A stretch of DNA of 64,000 nucleotides from Nocardiopsis suaedae (GCF_027706745.1 NZ_JAQFWP010000011.1:62001-126000); one strand, 5' to 3'. Shown: positions 8,359 through 19,057, counted from the first letter of the stretch. Numbers and translations: made by a program. Notes: a model not told the origin generated them from the letters alone.

Positions 8359-10335
8359 GTGAGCGACACCACCGAACTCCACACGGACGCGGCGGTCAGC
8401 ACCAACGACGATTCCACCGCGCCCGCTGCGGACGCCGGCGACGGCGCGGAACGCGCCGCCAAGAGCGGCCCGTCCCGGTCCCGGGCCGGATCCGGCGCCA
8501 CCGGGCTGTCGGCGCTCAAGCTCACCGAGCTCCAGCGGCTCGCGTCGAGCCTGGGCATCACCGGCACGGGGCGGATGCGCAAGAACGACGTCATCGCCGC
8601 CATCGAGGCCAAGCAGGGCGGCCCGGTGGCCGCCCCCCAGGCCGACCGCAAGGACGCGCCCAAGGACGCGCCGAAGGACGCCCCGGAGAAGGGCTCCGCC
8701 GGAGGGTCCGCCAAGAAGGGCCGGGCCGCCGGGGGCGGCGGCAAGGGCGCCGAGAAGGGCGCCGAGAAGAGCACCGAGAAGAGCACCGAGCAGGACGGCC
8801 CCAAGGCCGACAAGGACACCGCGGGCCGCGGCCGCCGCTCGGCGCGGCGCCGTTCCGACGAGGCCGAGCAGGCCCCGGCGGCCGCGGAAGCGACCGAGAC
8901 CCCGACCTCCGCGAGCAGTGTGAAGACCTCCAGCACCTCCCAGAAGAGCGGCCCCGACGGCGGCGAGGGCCGCAAGCAGGGCCGCGAGCGCCAGCGCAAC
9001 CGCCGCAACCGGGGCGGGCGCGACGACGGCCCCGCCGAGGGCCACGGCGACGGCGGCCAGCAGCACGGCGGCTCCGGCGGCCAGGGCGGCCGGCAGAACG
9101 CCGACGACGACTCCGGCGGCGGGCGCCGCCGCGGGCGCCGCCGGGACCGGCGCGACCGCCGCGGCCGCGACCGTCCGGACACCGAGCCGGTGATCAGCGA
9201 GGACGACGTCCTGCTGCCGGTCGCCGGGATCCTCGACATCCTGGACAACTACGCGTTCGTGCGCACCACCGGCTACCTGCCCGGGCCCAACGACGTCTAC
9301 GTCTCGCTGGCCCAGGTGCGCAAGTACGGCCTGCGCAAGGGCGACGCGATCACCGGCGCGGTGCGCCAGCCCCGCGAGGGCGAGCGCCGCGAGAAGTTCA
9401 ACGCGCTGGTGCGCCTGGACACCATCAACGGGATGGCGCCCGACCAGGCCCGCAACCGCCCCGAGTTCTCCAAGCTCGTCCCGCTGTACCCGCAGGACCG
9501 GCTCCGCCTGGAGACCGAGCCGAACGTGCTGACCACGCGGATCATCGACCTGGTCGCGCCGATCGGCAAGGGGCAGCGCGGCCTGATCGTGTCCCCGCCC
9601 AAGGCGGGCAAGACGATGGTGCTGCAGTCCATCGCCAACGCGATCACCGAGAACAACCCCGAGTGCCACCTCATGGTCGTCCTCGTCGACGAGCGGCCCG
9701 AAGAGGTCACCGACATGCAGCGCACGGTCAAGGGGGAGGTCATCCACTCCACCTTCGACCGCCCGGCCGAGGACCACACGACCGTGGCCGAGCTGTCCAT
9801 CGAGCGCGCCAAGCGCCTGGTGGAGATGGGCCTGGACGTGGTCGTGCTGCTGGACTCCATCACCCGCCTGGGCCGCGCCTACAACCTGGCCGCCCCGGCC
9901 AGCGGGCGCATCCTGTCCGGCGGTGTGGACTCCACCGCGCTGTACCCGCCCAAGCGGTTCTTCGGCGCGGCCCGCAACATCGAGAACGGCGGCTCGCTGA
10001 CGATCCTGGCCACCGCGCTGGTGGACACCGGCTCGCGGATGGACGAGGTCATCTTCGAGGAGTTCAAGGGCACCGGCAACATGGAGCTCAAGCTCAACCG
10101 GTCCCTGGCCGACAAGCGCATCTTCCCGGCCGTGGACGTGGACGCCTCCTCCACCCGCAAGGAGGAGATCCTCATGTCCCAGGAGGAGCTGTCCATCATC
10201 TGGAAGCTCCGCCGGGTGCTGCACGCGCTGGACACCCAGCAGGCGGTCGAGCTGCTCCTGGACAAGATGAAGGACAGCAAGAGCAACGCGGAGTTCCTGA
10301 TGCAGGTGCAGAAGACCAGCCCCGGGGGCGACTAG
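8359..10335 (+). CDS. rho: Transcription termination factor Rho
   Basis: Hexameric RNA-dependent ATPase that ends transcription at C-rich RNA. The 658-residue protein has the Rho N-terminal helical module ([18 protein letters not shown], about 51-80), then a long low-complexity basic and acidic insert of about 190 residues typical of high-GC actinobacteria, the cold-shock RNA-binding domain (about 285-350), and the ATPase core with Walker A SPPKAGKT near 412-420, [10 protein letters not shown] and the Walker B stretch [13 protein letters not shown] at 8359 follows a strong site GGGAAGGA. The start lies behind a long C-rich leader, and a strong hairpin follows the stop. Loss of function is usually tolerated poorly in actinobacteria with few RNA-release alternatives. 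Confidence 0.97.
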   Translation: MSDTTELHTDAAVSTNDDSTAPAADAGDGAERAAKSGPSRSRAGSGATGLSALKLTELQRLASSLGITGTGRMRKNDVIAAIEAKQGGPVAAPQADRKDAPKDAPKDAPEKGSAGGSAKKGRAAGGGGKGAEKGAEKSTEKSTEQDGPKADKDTAGRGRRSARRRSDEAEQAPAAAEATETPTSASSVKTSSTSQKSGPDGGEGRKQGRERQRNRRNRGGRDDGPAEGHGDGGQQHGGSGGQGGRQNADDDSGGGRRRGRRRDRRDRRGRDRPDTEPVISEDDVLLPVAGILDILDNYAFVRTTGYLPGPNDVYVSLAQVRKYGLRKGDAITGAVRQPREGERREKFNALVRLDTINGMAPDQARNRPEFSKLVPLYPQDRLRLETEPNVLTTRIIDLVAPIGKGQRGLIVSPPKAGKTMVLQSIANAITENNPECHLMVVLVDERPEEVTDMQRTVKGEVIHSTFDRPAEDHTTVAELSIERAKRLVEMGLDVVVLLDSITRLGRAYNLAAPASGRILSGGVDSTALYPPKRFFGAARNIENGGSLTILATALVDTGSRMDEVIFEEFKGTGNMELKLNRSLADKRIFPAVDVDASSTRKEEILMSQEELSIIWKLRRVLHALDTQQAVELLLDKMKDSKSNAEFLMQVQKTSPGGD

Positions 10336-10356
10336 ACCGCGCCGGCCGAGCGCCCG

Positions 10357-10390
10357 GGCGGCCCTCCCCCTCGCGGGAGGGCCGCCTTTT
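10357..10390 (+). terminator. Intrinsic terminator after rho
   Basis: A perfect 12-bp stem (GGCGGCCCTCCC and GGGAGGGCCGCC) with a 6-base loop is followed by TTTT. It starts 21 bases after the rho stop codon. Confidence 0.85.
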
Positions 10391-10486
10391 CGCGTCCCGG
10401 CGCCTTTACGGGGCCCACACGGCGGGCTTAGCATCCTTCCAGCTCGTGTATACGGTGTACTCCAGCCCCCCCCGGGAGTTGCCTGG

Positions 10487-12292
10487 ATGGACGACCTCGC
10501 CCTGCTCAGCCTCTTCGCCCTGGCCCCCGTTCTGACCGTCGGCGTCCTGCTGGTGGGGCTGCGCTGGCCCGCCAAGTACGCGATGCCCGCCGGGTACGCG
10601 GTGGTCGTGGCCGTGGCCGCCCTCGTCTGGGACGTGGACGCGACGGTCATCGCCGCCTCCAGCGTCCAGGGGCTGATCCTGGCCGCCGGACTCCTCTACA
10701 TCGTCTTCGGCGCCCTGCTCCTGCTGGCCACGCTCACCCAGAGCGGGGCCATCGCCACCGTCCGCGCCACCTTCACCGGCATCAGCCCCGACCGCCGCGT
10801 GCAGGCGGTCATCATCGGCTGGCTGTTCGGCAGCTTCATCGAGGGCGCCTCCGGCTTCGGCACCCCCGCCGCCGTCGTCGCCCCGCTGCTGCTCGCCCTG
10901 GGCTTCCCCGCCATGGCCGCGGTCATGGTCGGCCTGATCATTCAGAGCACCCCGGTGAGCTTCGGCGCCGTGGGCACGCCCATCCTGGTGGGCGTCAGCG
11001 GCGGCCTGGAGGGCGCGCCGAACGTCGAGGCGCACACCGCCGCGGCCGGCACCTCCTTCACCGCCCTCGTCGACGGCATCGGCCTGCAGACGGCGCTGCT
11101 GCACGCCCTCACCGGAACCCTGGTCCCGGTCTTCCTGTGCTGCATGCTGTGCGGCTTCTACGGCGGCCGCCGCCGCTTCACCGACGGCCTGGCCGTGTGG
11201 CCCTTCGCCCTGTTCGCCGCCCTGGCCATGGTGGTTCCCTCGGTCCTGTACAACGCCTTCCTGGGCGTGGAGTTCACCTCCCTGCTCGGCGGCCTGACCG
11301 GGCTGCTGATCGTCGTCACCGCGGCCCGCGCCGGGTTCCTGATGCCCAAGGAGCCGTGGGACTTCCCGCCCCGCTCCGAGTGGGAGGAGCGCTGGACCGG
11401 GCGCCTGGTGCCCGACGCCGCGCCCGCGGACGGCGACGGCCCCCGCATCGGCCTGCTCCGCGCCTGGGCGCCCTACCTCCTGGTGGCCGCCGTCCTCATC
11501 GCCACCCGGATGATCACCCCCGCCAAGGAGTGGCTGGAGGGCGTGGAGCTGGGCGCCGACGACATCCTCGGCACCGGCATCGGCGAGGCGGTGCCGGTGC
11601 TCTACTCCCCGGGCGCCGCGTTCATCGCCGTCTGCCTGGCCACCTACGCCCTGCACCGGATGAGCGGGCGCCGCATCGCCGCCTCGTGGCGCACCGCCGG
11701 GGGCCAGCTCGCCGGGGCCGCGGTGGCGCTGCTGTTCGCGGTGCCGCTGGTGCGCGTCTTCATCAACAGCGGCGAGGAGTTCTCCGGCGCCGGGCTCGCC
11801 AGCATGCCGCTCACCCTCGCCGAGGGGGCGGCCGCCATCGGCGGCGGCGCCTGGCCGCTGTTGGCCCCGTGGATCGGCGCGCTCGGCGCGTTCATCGCCG
11901 GCAGCAACACCGTCTCCAACCTGATGTTCTCCCTGTTCCAGTTCTCCACCGCCGAGCAGATCGGCGCCGCGCCGCCCACGGTGGTGGCCGCGCAGGCGGT
12001 CGGCGGCGCGGCCGGGAACATGATCACGGTGCACAACGTCGTCGCCGCGTCCGCGGTGGTCGGCCTGGCCGGGCGGGAGGGCGACCTGATCCGGCAGACC
12101 GTGATACCGCTCACGTACTACCTGCTGGCGTCGGGAGCGCTGGCCTATCTCTTCGCCTACGGGGCGGGCGTGAACGCGGGGGCCGTCCAACTGGCGGCGC
12201 TCCTGCTCGCGCTGGCCGCGGCGGTGGTGCTGCTGCGCCGCCGGGACAAGGCCGAGGCGGCGGCACGCGCGACCGCAGGGGGCGGGGGATAG
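10487..12292 (+). CDS. L-lactate permease (LctP family)
   Basis: Polytopic inner-membrane transporter of the lactate permease family, expected to import L-lactate (or glycolate) with protons. The 601-residue protein is strongly hydrophobic throughout, with roughly a dozen membrane segments and the family hallmark [17 protein letters not shown] near residues 124-140; [15 protein letters not shown] late in the protein is also typical. ATG at 10487 has CGGGAG upstream. It is flanked by the rho terminator and a serine hydrolase, and no lactate dehydrogenase gene is adjacent. A short AT-rich patch with GTATAC at about 10447 may hold its promoter. Confidence 0.9.
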   Translation: MDDLALLSLFALAPVLTVGVLLVGLRWPAKYAMPAGYAVVVAVAALVWDVDATVIAASSVQGLILAAGLLYIVFGALLLLATLTQSGAIATVRATFTGISPDRRVQAVIIGWLFGSFIEGASGFGTPAAVVAPLLLALGFPAMAAVMVGLIIQSTPVSFGAVGTPILVGVSGGLEGAPNVEAHTAAAGTSFTALVDGIGLQTALLHALTGTLVPVFLCCMLCGFYGGRRRFTDGLAVWPFALFAALAMVVPSVLYNAFLGVEFTSLLGGLTGLLIVVTAARAGFLMPKEPWDFPPRSEWEERWTGRLVPDAAPADGDGPRIGLLRAWAPYLLVAAVLIATRMITPAKEWLEGVELGADDILGTGIGEAVPVLYSPGAAFIAVCLATYALHRMSGRRIAASWRTAGGQLAGAAVALLFAVPLVRVFINSGEEFSGAGLASMPLTLAEGAAAIGGGAWPLLAPWIGALGAFIAGSNTVSNLMFSLFQFSTAEQIGAAPPTVVAAQAVGGAAGNMITVHNVVAASAVVGLAGREGDLIRQTVIPLTYYLLASGALAYLFAYGAGVNAGAVQLAALLLALAAAVVLLRRRDKAEAAARATAGGGG

Positions 12293-12355
12293 CCGCTTTT
12301 TCCTACCCGCACGGCGGTTCGCCAAAACCCCGGTTCCGTGCTTCCATGCCACCCG

Positions 12356-13627
12356 ATGGACAAGAAGAGATGGGCCGCCGCCGCGGGAGTGTGCGCGGTC
12401 GCGCTGGCCGCCGGGGGCGTGCTCGTCGCCGCCCCGTGGTCCTCCGATGCCGACGCCCCGGCGCCGTCCGCCTCGTCCCCGCCCCCCGAGCCGCCGCGCA
12501 TCAGTGCCGAGCGCCGTCTGGCGCTGCAGCGCGCGCTGAACGAGACCGTGGCCGGGGGGTCGGCCAGCGGCGCCGTGGCCGAGTACGTCGAGCACGGCGA
12601 GGGCGGCAGCGACTCCTGGAGCGGCGTGGCCGGCGTGGCCGACCTGTCCACCGACGTCCCCGTCGACCCGCAGGCGCACTTCCGCGTGGCCAGCATCTCC
12701 AAGCCGTTCGTCGCCGCCACCGTGCTGCAGCTCGTCGAAGAGGGCCGGGTCCGCCTCGACGACACCCTGGAGGACGTGCTGCCCGGGCTGGTCGACGGCG
12801 GCGACCGGATCACCCTGCGCATGGTGCTCAGCCACACCAGCGGGCTGTACAGCTACAACAAGTCCATGCCCAGCGTGCGCAGCGACCCCGGGCGGGCCTG
12901 GCGCCCCGAAGAGCTGGTGGAGATCGCCAACGAGCACGACCCGGTGTTCCCTCCCGGCTCCGACGTGGAGTACTCCAACACCAACTACGTGCTGGCCGCC
13001 CTGGTCATCGAGAAGGTCACCGGCAACCCCTACCGGGAGGAGGTCCAGGCGCGCATCCTGGACCCCCTGGGGCTGACCGAGACCTCCATCCCCACCGGCA
13101 CCGGCGTGCCCGCGCCGTCCATGCACGGCTACGCCTGGGTCTCCGACGGCGCGGGCGGGCACACCGCCGAGGACGTCACCTCCTTCGACACCTCCCGCTG
13201 GTACGGCACCGCGCAGGTCGTCTCCACCGTGAGCGACATCAACACCTACTGGCGCGCCCTGCTCGACGGCGAGGTGCTCGGCGCGGAGGTGCTGGAGGAG
13301 ATGCTCACCGTCCAGGCCTACAACGCCGGCGACTACGGGTACGCCCTCGGCCCGCGCTCCTACACCCTGGAATGCGGCACCCGGGTGTGGATGCACCCCG
13401 GCAACATCCCCGGCCACCGCACCTGGACCGTCCACTCCGAGGACCGCGACCTGACCGTCTTCCAGGCCCGCTACCGCGAGGACCCCGACCCGCCCGCCTG
13501 GGCCATGATCGAGCTGGCCATGTGCCCCGAGGACGCCCCCGGGGACCCCTCGCCCTCGCCCACCCCCGAGGACTACCCCAGCGAGGACGTCGCGGGAACC
13601 GGCCGCGGCAAGGACGGCGGGAAGTAG
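12356..13627 (+). CDS. Exported serine beta-lactamase-like hydrolase / D-Ala-D-Ala carboxypeptidase family
   Basis: Penicillin-binding-fold serine hydrolase, probably acting on the cell wall side. The N-terminus has KK then a hydrophobic segment (about 7-28), a signal peptide or anchor, followed by a Pro/Ser/Ala-rich linker. Catalytic motifs of the class C/R61 group are present: SISK (Ser113, Lys116), YSN (Tyr206, Asn208) and a C-terminal HPGN where KTG/HxG is expected. The acidic Pro-rich tail (SPSPTPEDY) is unlike the core. MDKKRW at 12356 is preferred; an in-frame GTG at 12338 would put six odd residues before the signal sequence. Substrate cannot be told from sequence. Confidence 0.85.
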   Translation: MDKKRWAAAAGVCAVALAAGGVLVAAPWSSDADAPAPSASSPPPEPPRISAERRLALQRALNETVAGGSASGAVAEYVEHGEGGSDSWSGVAGVADLSTDVPVDPQAHFRVASISKPFVAATVLQLVEEGRVRLDDTLEDVLPGLVDGGDRITLRMVLSHTSGLYSYNKSMPSVRSDPGRAWRPEELVEIANEHDPVFPPGSDVEYSNTNYVLAALVIEKVTGNPYREEVQARILDPLGLTETSIPTGTGVPAPSMHGYAWVSDGAGGHTAEDVTSFDTSRWYGTAQVVSTVSDINTYWRALLDGEVLGAEVLEEMLTVQAYNAGDYGYALGPRSYTLECGTRVWMHPGNIPGHRTWTVHSEDRDLTVFQARYREDPDPPAWAMIELAMCPEDAPGDPSPSPTPEDYPSEDVAGTGRGKDGGK

Positions 13628-13820
13628 TCCCGGTCGGTTCTTGTTGCACTCTCTGGCAGACTGGTAGGGGAAGGAACCCCTCTGCCCAGCGCAGGGGCAC
13701 GCCAGGTCCGTATGAGAGACCGAGAGGCGGTACCGGTTCCCGCGCGCCGCAGACCTCTGCACCCGTGTCCAGCGTTCCTTCCGTGGCGCGCGTCCGGCGA
13801 CCGCACAGCGAGGAGACCCA

Positions 13821-14030
13821 GTGAAGGCCGAGATCCACCCCGAGTACGTCGTCACCGAGGTGACCTGCACCTGCGGGAACAGCTTCACCACCCGCAGCAC
13901 CAAGACCGAGGGCGCCATCCGCGCCGACATCTGCTCCGCCTGCCACCCGTTCTACACGGGCAAGCAGAAGATCATGGACACCGGCGGCCGGGTCGCCCGC
14001 TTCGAGAAGCGCTTCGGCAAGCGCAAGTAG
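13821..14030 (+). CDS. rpmE: 50S ribosomal protein L31 (zinc-binding type)
   Basis: Large-subunit protein at the subunit interface. The 69-residue sequence has Cys16, Cys18, Cys38 and Cys41, the four-cysteine zinc site of the C+ form of L31 that is typically expressed under zinc-replete conditions. GTG start with GAGGAG 8 bases upstream. The 190 bases before it contain several small inverted repeats and a possible -10 (GTAGGG near 13664), so a promoter of its own is likely. prfA and prmC follow, the usual translation cluster. Confidence 0.97.
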   Translation: MKAEIHPEYVVTEVTCTCGNSFTTRSTKTEGAIRADICSACHPFYTGKQKIMDTGGRVARFEKRFGKRK

Positions 14031-14121
14031 CGCCAGCCGCAGCGGCGCCGGGACGTGCGACGGCGCGTCCCGGCGCCGCGCCTTGAGACCCGACCGCGCT
14101 ATCGATGGGGACTGACGACAC

Positions 14122-15192
14122 GTGAAGCTGGACGACCTCCTCGGCGAGTACTACGAACTGGAGCAGCAGCTCGCCGACCCCGACGTGCACGCCGACCCGG
14201 GCCGCGCGCGCTCCCTGGGCAAGCGGTACTCCCAGCTCACCCCCGTCATCGCCGCCTACCGCGAGCTCCAGCAGGTGGAGAGCGACCTGGAGGCGGCCCA
14301 CGAGCTCGCCGCCGAGGACCGCTCCTTCGGCGAGGAGGCCGACCGCCTGGAGGCCGAGCGCGAGCGGCTCACCGAGCGGCTGCGCGTGCTGCTCGTCCCG
14401 CGCGACCCCGCCGACGACAAGAACGTCATCCTGGAGGTCAAGGCCGGCGAGGGCGGCGAGGAGTCCGCCCTGTTCGCCGGCGACCTGGTCCGGATGTACC
14501 TGCGCTACGCCGAGAACCGCGGCTGGAAGACCGAGGTGATCGACTCCACCGCCTCCGACCTGGGCGGGTACAAGGACATCACCATCGCCTTCAAGAACAA
14601 GGGCGGCGCCCCCGAGCCCGGCGAGGGCGTGTGGCCCCGCCTGAAGTTCGAGGGCGGCGTGCACCGCGTCCAGCGCGTCCCGGTCACCGAGTCCCAGGGC
14701 CGCATCCACACCTCGGCCGCCGGGGTGCTGGTGGTCCCCGAGGCCGAGGAGATCGAGGTCGAGATCAGCGAGAACGACCTGCGCATCGACGTGTACCGGT
14801 CCTCGGGCCCGGGCGGGCAGAGCGTCAACACCACCGACTCGGCCGTGCGCATCACCCACCTGCCCAGCGGCATCGTCGTCTCCTGCCAGAACGAGAAGAG
14901 CCAGCTGCAGAACAAGGAGCAGGCGATGCGCATCCTGCGCGCCCGCCTGTACGCCGAGGCCCAGGCCAGCGCCGACGCCGAGGCGGCGGCCGAGCGCAAG
15001 AGCCAGGTCCGCACCGTGGACCGCTCCGAGCGGGTGCGCACCTACAATTTCCCGGAGAACCGCATCTCCGACCACCGGGTCGGCTACAAGGCCTACAACC
15101 TCGACCAGGTCCTCGACGGCGAGCTGGACGGCGTGCTGCAGGCCCTGATCGACGCCGACACCACCGAGAGGCTGGAGCAGGCCCAGTCATGA
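14122..15192 (+). CDS. prfA: Peptide chain release factor 1
   Basis: Recognises UAA and UAG stop codons and triggers peptide release. The 356-residue protein has the stop-codon recognition tripeptide in RVPVTESQG (PVT, in place of the PAT of E. coli) and the GGQ catalytic motif in [18 protein letters not shown] start. Its stop overlaps the ATG of prmC (ATGA), whose product methylates the GGQ glutamine, so enzyme and substrate are translationally coupled. Confidence 0.97.
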   Translation: MKLDDLLGEYYELEQQLADPDVHADPGRARSLGKRYSQLTPVIAAYRELQQVESDLEAAHELAAEDRSFGEEADRLEAERERLTERLRVLLVPRDPADDKNVILEVKAGEGGEESALFAGDLVRMYLRYAENRGWKTEVIDSTASDLGGYKDITIAFKNKGGAPEPGEGVWPRLKFEGGVHRVQRVPVTESQGRIHTSAAGVLVVPEAEEIEVEISENDLRIDVYRSSGPGGQSVNTTDSAVRITHLPSGIVVSCQNEKSQLQNKEQAMRILRARLYAEAQASADAEAAAERKSQVRTVDRSERVRTYNFPENRISDHRVGYKAYNLDQVLDGELDGVLQALIDADTTERLEQAQS

Positions 15193-16046
15193 ACTTCCTG
15201 CTCGACGAAGTCGCGCGCGCCACGCTGAGGCTGGCCGAGGCGGGCGTCGACTCGCCCCGCACCGACGCCGAGGAGCTCGCGGCGTTCGTGCACGGCGTTC
15301 GTCGAGGAGAGCTCCACCAGGTGGCCGACGCCGACTTCGACGCCCTGTACTGGGAGTGCGTCGCCCGCCGCGCCGCCCGCGAGCCGCTGCAGCACATCAC
15401 CGGCCGCGCCTACTTCCGCTACCTGGAGCTGGCGGTGGGCCCCGGGGTGTTCACCCCCCGCCCGGAGACCGAGATCATGGTCGACTGGGCGATCGAGACG
15501 CTGCGCGCCATGGACGTCGCCGACCCCGTCGTGGTCGACCTGGGCACCGGCTCGGGCGCCATCGCCATCTCCATCGCCCAGGAGGTGCCGCGCTCGCGCG
15601 TGCACGCCGTCGAGCTCGACCCCGGGGCGCTGGCCTGGGCGGAGCGCAACATCGACGCCACCGGCCACGGGGAGCGGGTCACCGCCCACCACGCCGACAT
15701 GCGCACCGCCCTGGCCGAGCTGGACGGCCGGGTGGACATGGTGGTGAGCAACCCCCCGTACGTGCCCACCGGCCAGGCCGGCACCGTCCCCCCGGAGGTG
15801 CGCGACCACGACCCGGCCCCCGCCCTGTGGGCCGGGGCCGACGGCCTGGACCTCATCCGCGGCCTGGAGGCGGTCGGCCGCCGGCTGCTGCGCCCCGGCG
15901 GCGCGATGGCCATCGAGCACGGCGACGGACAGGGCATCGACATCCCCCCGCTCTTCCCCGAGGAGCGGGGGTGGCGCGACGTGCGCAACCGCAAGGACCT
16001 GGCCCGCCGGGACCGGTTCGTGGCCATGCGCCGCGCCGACGACTGA
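15189..16046 (+). CDS. prmC: Peptide chain release factor N5-glutamine methyltransferase
   Basis: SAM-dependent methylation of the GGQ glutamine of release factors. The 285-residue protein has an N-terminal helical domain, the SAM-binding [16 protein letters not shown] (about 114-129) and the amide-methyltransferase motif SNPPYVP (about 187-193), with FTPRPETE before it. The frame stays open upstream through prfA, but the ATG at 15189 overlapping the prfA stop is clearly the start. Confidence 0.96.
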   Translation: MNFLLDEVARATLRLAEAGVDSPRTDAEELAAFVHGVRRGELHQVADADFDALYWECVARRAAREPLQHITGRAYFRYLELAVGPGVFTPRPETEIMVDWAIETLRAMDVADPVVVDLGTGSGAIAISIAQEVPRSRVHAVELDPGALAWAERNIDATGHGERVTAHHADMRTALAELDGRVDMVVSNPPYVPTGQAGTVPPEVRDHDPAPALWAGADGLDLIRGLEAVGRRLLRPGGAMAIEHGDGQGIDIPPLFPEERGWRDVRNRKDLARRDRFVAMRRADD

Positions 16047-16069
16047 GGACGCTTGGGAGAAGGGGACCG

Positions 16070-16804
16070 ATGAGCCGCCGCTACGACTGCGCACAGGAGT
16101 CCGAGCGCAAGGACGGGGTCGCCGACGCCGCCTCGACCGTGCGCCGGGGGGAGCGGGTGGTGCTGCCCACCGACACCGTGTACGGGATCGGCGCCGACGC
16201 CTTCAGCCCCGCCGCGGTGGCCGGGCTGCTGGAGGCCAAGGGGCGCGGGCGGGACATGCCGCCGCCGGTGCTGGTGGGGTCGGTGCGCGCCGCGCACGCC
16301 CTCATCGACGACCTGGGCGGGCACGGCCAGGACCTGATCGAGGAGTTCTGGCCCGGGCCGCTGACCATCGTGTGCACGGCCACCCCCAGCCTGTCCTGGG
16401 ACCTGGGCGACACCAAGGGCACCGTGGCGGTGCGCATGCCGATGCACCCGGTCGCCCTGGAGCTGCTCAAGGAGACGGGCCCGATGGCGGTCAGCAGCGC
16501 CAACGTCTCCGGTGAGCCCGCGGCGACCACCGCCGCCGAGGCCGAGGCCCAGCTCGGCGAGAGCGTCGCGGTCTACCTGGACGGCGGCCCCTGCGCCGAG
16601 GCGGTGCCCTCCACCATCGTCGACCTGACCTACGCGGTGCCGCGGGTGCTGCGCCTGGGCGCCATCCCCATCGAGAAGCTGCGCGCGGTGTGCGGCACGG
16701 TGATCGGGGAGGCCAAGCCGCGGCGCAAGCCCGAACCCGAGCCCGAGTCCGGGCCCGCGCAGGAGAACGACGGGGCGGAGCCGGGCGAGGCGTCCGCACC
16801 GTGA
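16070..16804 (+). CDS. L-threonylcarbamoyladenylate synthase (Sua5/YwlC/TsaC family)
   Basis: Makes threonylcarbamoyl-AMP from threonine, bicarbonate and ATP for t6A37 modification of ANN-decoding tRNAs. The family core is clear: VVLPTDTVYGIGADA (about 29-43), the KGRGRDMPPPVLV loop, SSANVSGEPA and PSTIVDLT. The 244-residue protein has an acidic Pro/Glu tail (about 220-244) and no C-terminal Sua5 domain, so it is the short TsaC-like form. A purine-rich site (GGGAGAAGGGG) precedes the ATG. It follows prmC by 23 bases, an arrangement common in actinobacteria. Confidence 0.93.
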   Translation: MSRRYDCAQESERKDGVADAASTVRRGERVVLPTDTVYGIGADAFSPAAVAGLLEAKGRGRDMPPPVLVGSVRAAHALIDDLGGHGQDLIEEFWPGPLTIVCTATPSLSWDLGDTKGTVAVRMPMHPVALELLKETGPMAVSSANVSGEPAATTAAEAEAQLGESVAVYLDGGPCAEAVPSTIVDLTYAVPRVLRLGAIPIEKLRAVCGTVIGEAKPRRKPEPEPESGPAQENDGAEPGEASAP

Positions 16805-16816
16805 CGCCGGGGGTGC

Positions 16817-16822
16817 TAGGTT
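16817..16822 (+). promoter_or_regulatory. Possible -10 element TAGGTT upstream of the WecA-type gene
   Basis: TAGGTT lies in the 77-base gap after the threonylcarbamoyl-AMP synthase gene and would give a leader of about 50 bases before the GTG at 16882. No convincing -35 element. Confidence 0.35.
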
Positions 16823-16881
16823 CGTGCCCATCCGCAAGCCGTTCCCGCCAGCCAGCTCCGTGAAAGGCCTCCGGTCACGCC

Positions 16882-18027
16882 GTGCGTGAGTACGCGCTCA
16901 CTTTCGTCATCGCCCTGGCGGTCACCTATCTGCTGACCCCCTTCGTGCGCCGGGCGGCGATCGCGGTCGGGGCCGTGCCCCCGGTGCGCGACCGCGACGT
17001 GCACACCGAGCCGATCCCGCGGATGGGCGGCATCGCCGTCTACGGCGGGTTCGCCGCGGCGCTGCTGATCTCGGCGCAGCTGCCGCACCTGCAGGACGTC
17101 TTCCGCACCGACACGGCCAAGATCTGGGCCGGGCTGCTGCTCAGCGGCGGGCTGATCACGGTGATCGGGATCATCGACGACCGCTGGGGGATGGGGCCGG
17201 TCCCCAAGCTGGCCGGGCAGACCGCCGCCGCGGGGATCCTCGTCTCCCAGGGGGTGCAGCTGCTCTGGCTGCCGCTGCCCGGCATGCAGCTCTCCCTGGG
17301 CCCCTGGCTGGGGGCGGTGCTGTCGGTGCTGCTGGTGCTGGTCACCATCAACGCGGTCAACTTCGCCGACGGGCTGGACGGCCTGGCCGCGGGCATCGTC
17401 GCCATCTCGTCGCTGGCGTTCTTCGCCTACTACTACGTGGCCGCCGTGGACCGCGGCTTCGACCGCCAGTCCTACCCCGCGATGATCGCGATCATCCTGG
17501 TCGGGGTGTGCGTGGGGTTCCTGCTGCACAACTTCAACCCGGCCCGGGTGTTCATGGGCGACACCGGGTCGATGCTGCTGGGGCTGCTGCTGGCCTCCAT
17601 CACCATCTCGGTGACCGGGCTGTTCCTGCCCGAGAGCCAGGCCGCCCCCGAGGCCGGGGGGCTGGGCGGCATCCACTCGCTGGCCGCGTTCCTGCCGGTG
17701 CTGCTGCCGCTGCTGGTGCTGGCGCTGCCGCTGGCCGACCTGGTGCTGGCGGTGGTGCGGCGCACCCTGGCGGGCAAGTCGCCGTTCGCCCCGGACAAGA
17801 AGCACCTGCACCACCGGCTGCTGGAGCTGGGGCACTCGCACAAGCGGGCCGTGCTGCTGATGTACCTGTGGGCGGCGATCATCGCCTTCGCCTCGGTGTC
17901 GCTGTCGGTCCTGGACTCGCCGTTCACCGTGCTGGCCGTGACCACATTGGTAGCCGCCTGCGCCGTGGGACTGATCACGCTGCCGCGGCTGCGCCGGCGC
18001 CGGGCCGCGGCCGCCGGCCGGCACTGA
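16882..18027 (+). CDS. Undecaprenyl-phosphate sugar-1-phosphate transferase (WecA/TagO/MraY superfamily)
   Basis: Integral membrane enzyme moving a sugar-1-phosphate, probably GlcNAc-1-P, from a UDP-sugar to undecaprenyl phosphate to start a cell-wall or teichoic-acid polymer. The 381-residue protein has about ten membrane segments and the superfamily motifs IDDRWG, NAVNFADGLDGLAAG, NPARVFMGDTGS and the WecA-type HLHHRLLELGHSHK. The His-rich last loop separates it from MraY. GTG start at 16882; a likely -10 (TAGGTT) sits at 16817-16822. In actinobacteria this gene regularly precedes the ATP synthase operon, as here. Confidence 0.92.
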   Translation: MREYALTFVIALAVTYLLTPFVRRAAIAVGAVPPVRDRDVHTEPIPRMGGIAVYGGFAAALLISAQLPHLQDVFRTDTAKIWAGLLLSGGLITVIGIIDDRWGMGPVPKLAGQTAAAGILVSQGVQLLWLPLPGMQLSLGPWLGAVLSVLLVLVTINAVNFADGLDGLAAGIVAISSLAFFAYYYVAAVDRGFDRQSYPAMIAIILVGVCVGFLLHNFNPARVFMGDTGSMLLGLLLASITISVTGLFLPESQAAPEAGGLGGIHSLAAFLPVLLPLLVLALPLADLVLAVVRRTLAGKSPFAPDKKHLHHRLLELGHSHKRAVLLMYLWAAIIAFASVSLSVLDSPFTVLAVTTLVAACAVGLITLPRLRRRRAAAAGRH

Positions 18028-18269
18028 CCCAACAGGGGCCGACGTGCGGTGATCGGTTCTGTGAACTCCTGGCACACCGGGCCTGGGGGCTGAGCCCGGG
18101 GGGCGGTGCGGAGCATCCGGGAGCAGCGCTTACTCTGGAGCAGTACCCCGGAACCGGACAACTCGGGCGACGGTAAGCTCGCGGTAAAGGTCCCAGGCGA
18201 CGGGGTGCAGAAATCCTTGTGATAGCTTTCACGAGCAAGCACCCCACTGAACATCCCGGAGCTCCGCAC

Positions 18270-18725
18270 ATGCAGGAACACGACGCCCGGATCCTCCGCG
18301 GCGCCGCGATTCCCACGGCCGCCGCCGGTCTGATCGGCATGGCCGCCGCCGCGGCGGCGGCAGGCGTCCACGGACTCCTCGGCGCCCTGTACGGCACCCT
18401 CCTCGTCGTGGGCGCCTTCGTGGTGTCGGCCTGGGTCATCGCCCGCACGGGCGAGAAGAACCCGCAGCTCATGCTGCCGGTCGCATTCCTGGTCTACACC
18501 ACCAAGGTCGGTGTTCTGGCGGTCGTCCTGGTGCTCTTCGGCGGGTCCACGGCCTTCGACCACACCGCCTTCGCCTTCACCGCGCTGGCCTGCGTCATCT
18601 GCTGGCTCGGCGGGCAGGCGTGGGCGAGCAGGCGGGTCAAGCAGCCGACCGTGGTCCCCGACGCCGAGTCCGAGGACGAACCGGCGGAGGCCGAGCAGGC
18701 CGAACCGGTCGAGGGGGGCCGGTGA
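18270..18725 (+). CDS. atpI: ATP synthase protein I-like membrane protein
   Basis: A 151-residue protein with four predicted membrane segments (about 10-30, 33-53, 67-87, 92-112) and an acidic Glu/Pro-rich tail. Length, topology and position at the head of the F1Fo operon fit AtpI, which assists c-ring assembly or Mg2+ supply in other bacteria. ATG at 18270 has CGGAG eight bases upstream; an in-frame GTG at 18219 would add 17 polar residues and is less likely. The 242 bases before it hold AT-rich patches (TACTCT near 18131, TAAGCT near 18174) that could be the operon promoter. Identification rests mainly on topology and context. Confidence 0.7.
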   Translation: MQEHDARILRGAAIPTAAAGLIGMAAAAAAAGVHGLLGALYGTLLVVGAFVVSAWVIARTGEKNPQLMLPVAFLVYTTKVGVLAVVLVLFGGSTAFDHTAFAFTALACVICWLGGQAWASRRVKQPTVVPDAESEDEPAEAEQAEPVEGGR

Positions 18726-18788
18726 GCCCCTTCCGGCAGGGGGATGTGCGAACGGTTATCACCTCCTGCTATCTTCCGGAGCGACGAG

Positions 18789-19007
18789 ATGAACGAGCGT
18801 ACAGACGCGGTCGGCGGCGAGGAGCCGCCTCGCGCGAACGCCGGCGCGGTCCTCTCGTATCTGCTGGGAGGCCTGGCCTTCTGGGGCCTCATCGGCTGGG
18901 GGGTGGATTCGGCCCTCGGGTTCGACTCACTGTTCCTGCCCATCGGCCTGCTGCTGGGACTGGTCGGGGGGATCTACCTGATCATCACCCAGTACGTCCG
19001 GTCCTGA
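18789..19007 (+). CDS. AtpZ/AtpI-type small membrane protein
   Basis: A 72-residue protein with two membrane segments (LLGGLAFWGLIGWGVDSAL and LFLPIGLLLGLVGGIYLII), the layout of AtpZ/AtpI-family proteins that sit at the start of ATP synthase operons and help Fo assembly. CGGAG precedes the ATG at 18789 by a normal spacing, and TATCTT at 18770-18775 may be a local -10. It lies 63 bases after the longer AtpI-like gene and before atpB. Which of the two plays the classical AtpI role cannot be decided from sequence alone. Confidence 0.75.
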   Translation: MNERTDAVGGEEPPRANAGAVLSYLLGGLAFWGLIGWGVDSALGFDSLFLPIGLLLGLVGGIYLIITQYVRS

Positions 19008-19057
19008 ACGTCCAGCCCGGTAGCCCGCGGCTCCCCGAGAGCAGCGCGGCAGGGCCC

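Noticed and set aside
10440-10460. GTATAC-containing patch before the lactate permease as a regulator operator
   Set aside because: The symmetry is too short and matches no known lactate regulator site I can recall; kept only as a possible promoter region.
10406-13930. A 1174-codon open frame on the minus strand opposite the lactate permease and serine hydrolase genes
   Set aside because: No recognisable domain; long antisense frames are expected where third positions are nearly always G or C. The plus-strand genes carry clear family motifs.
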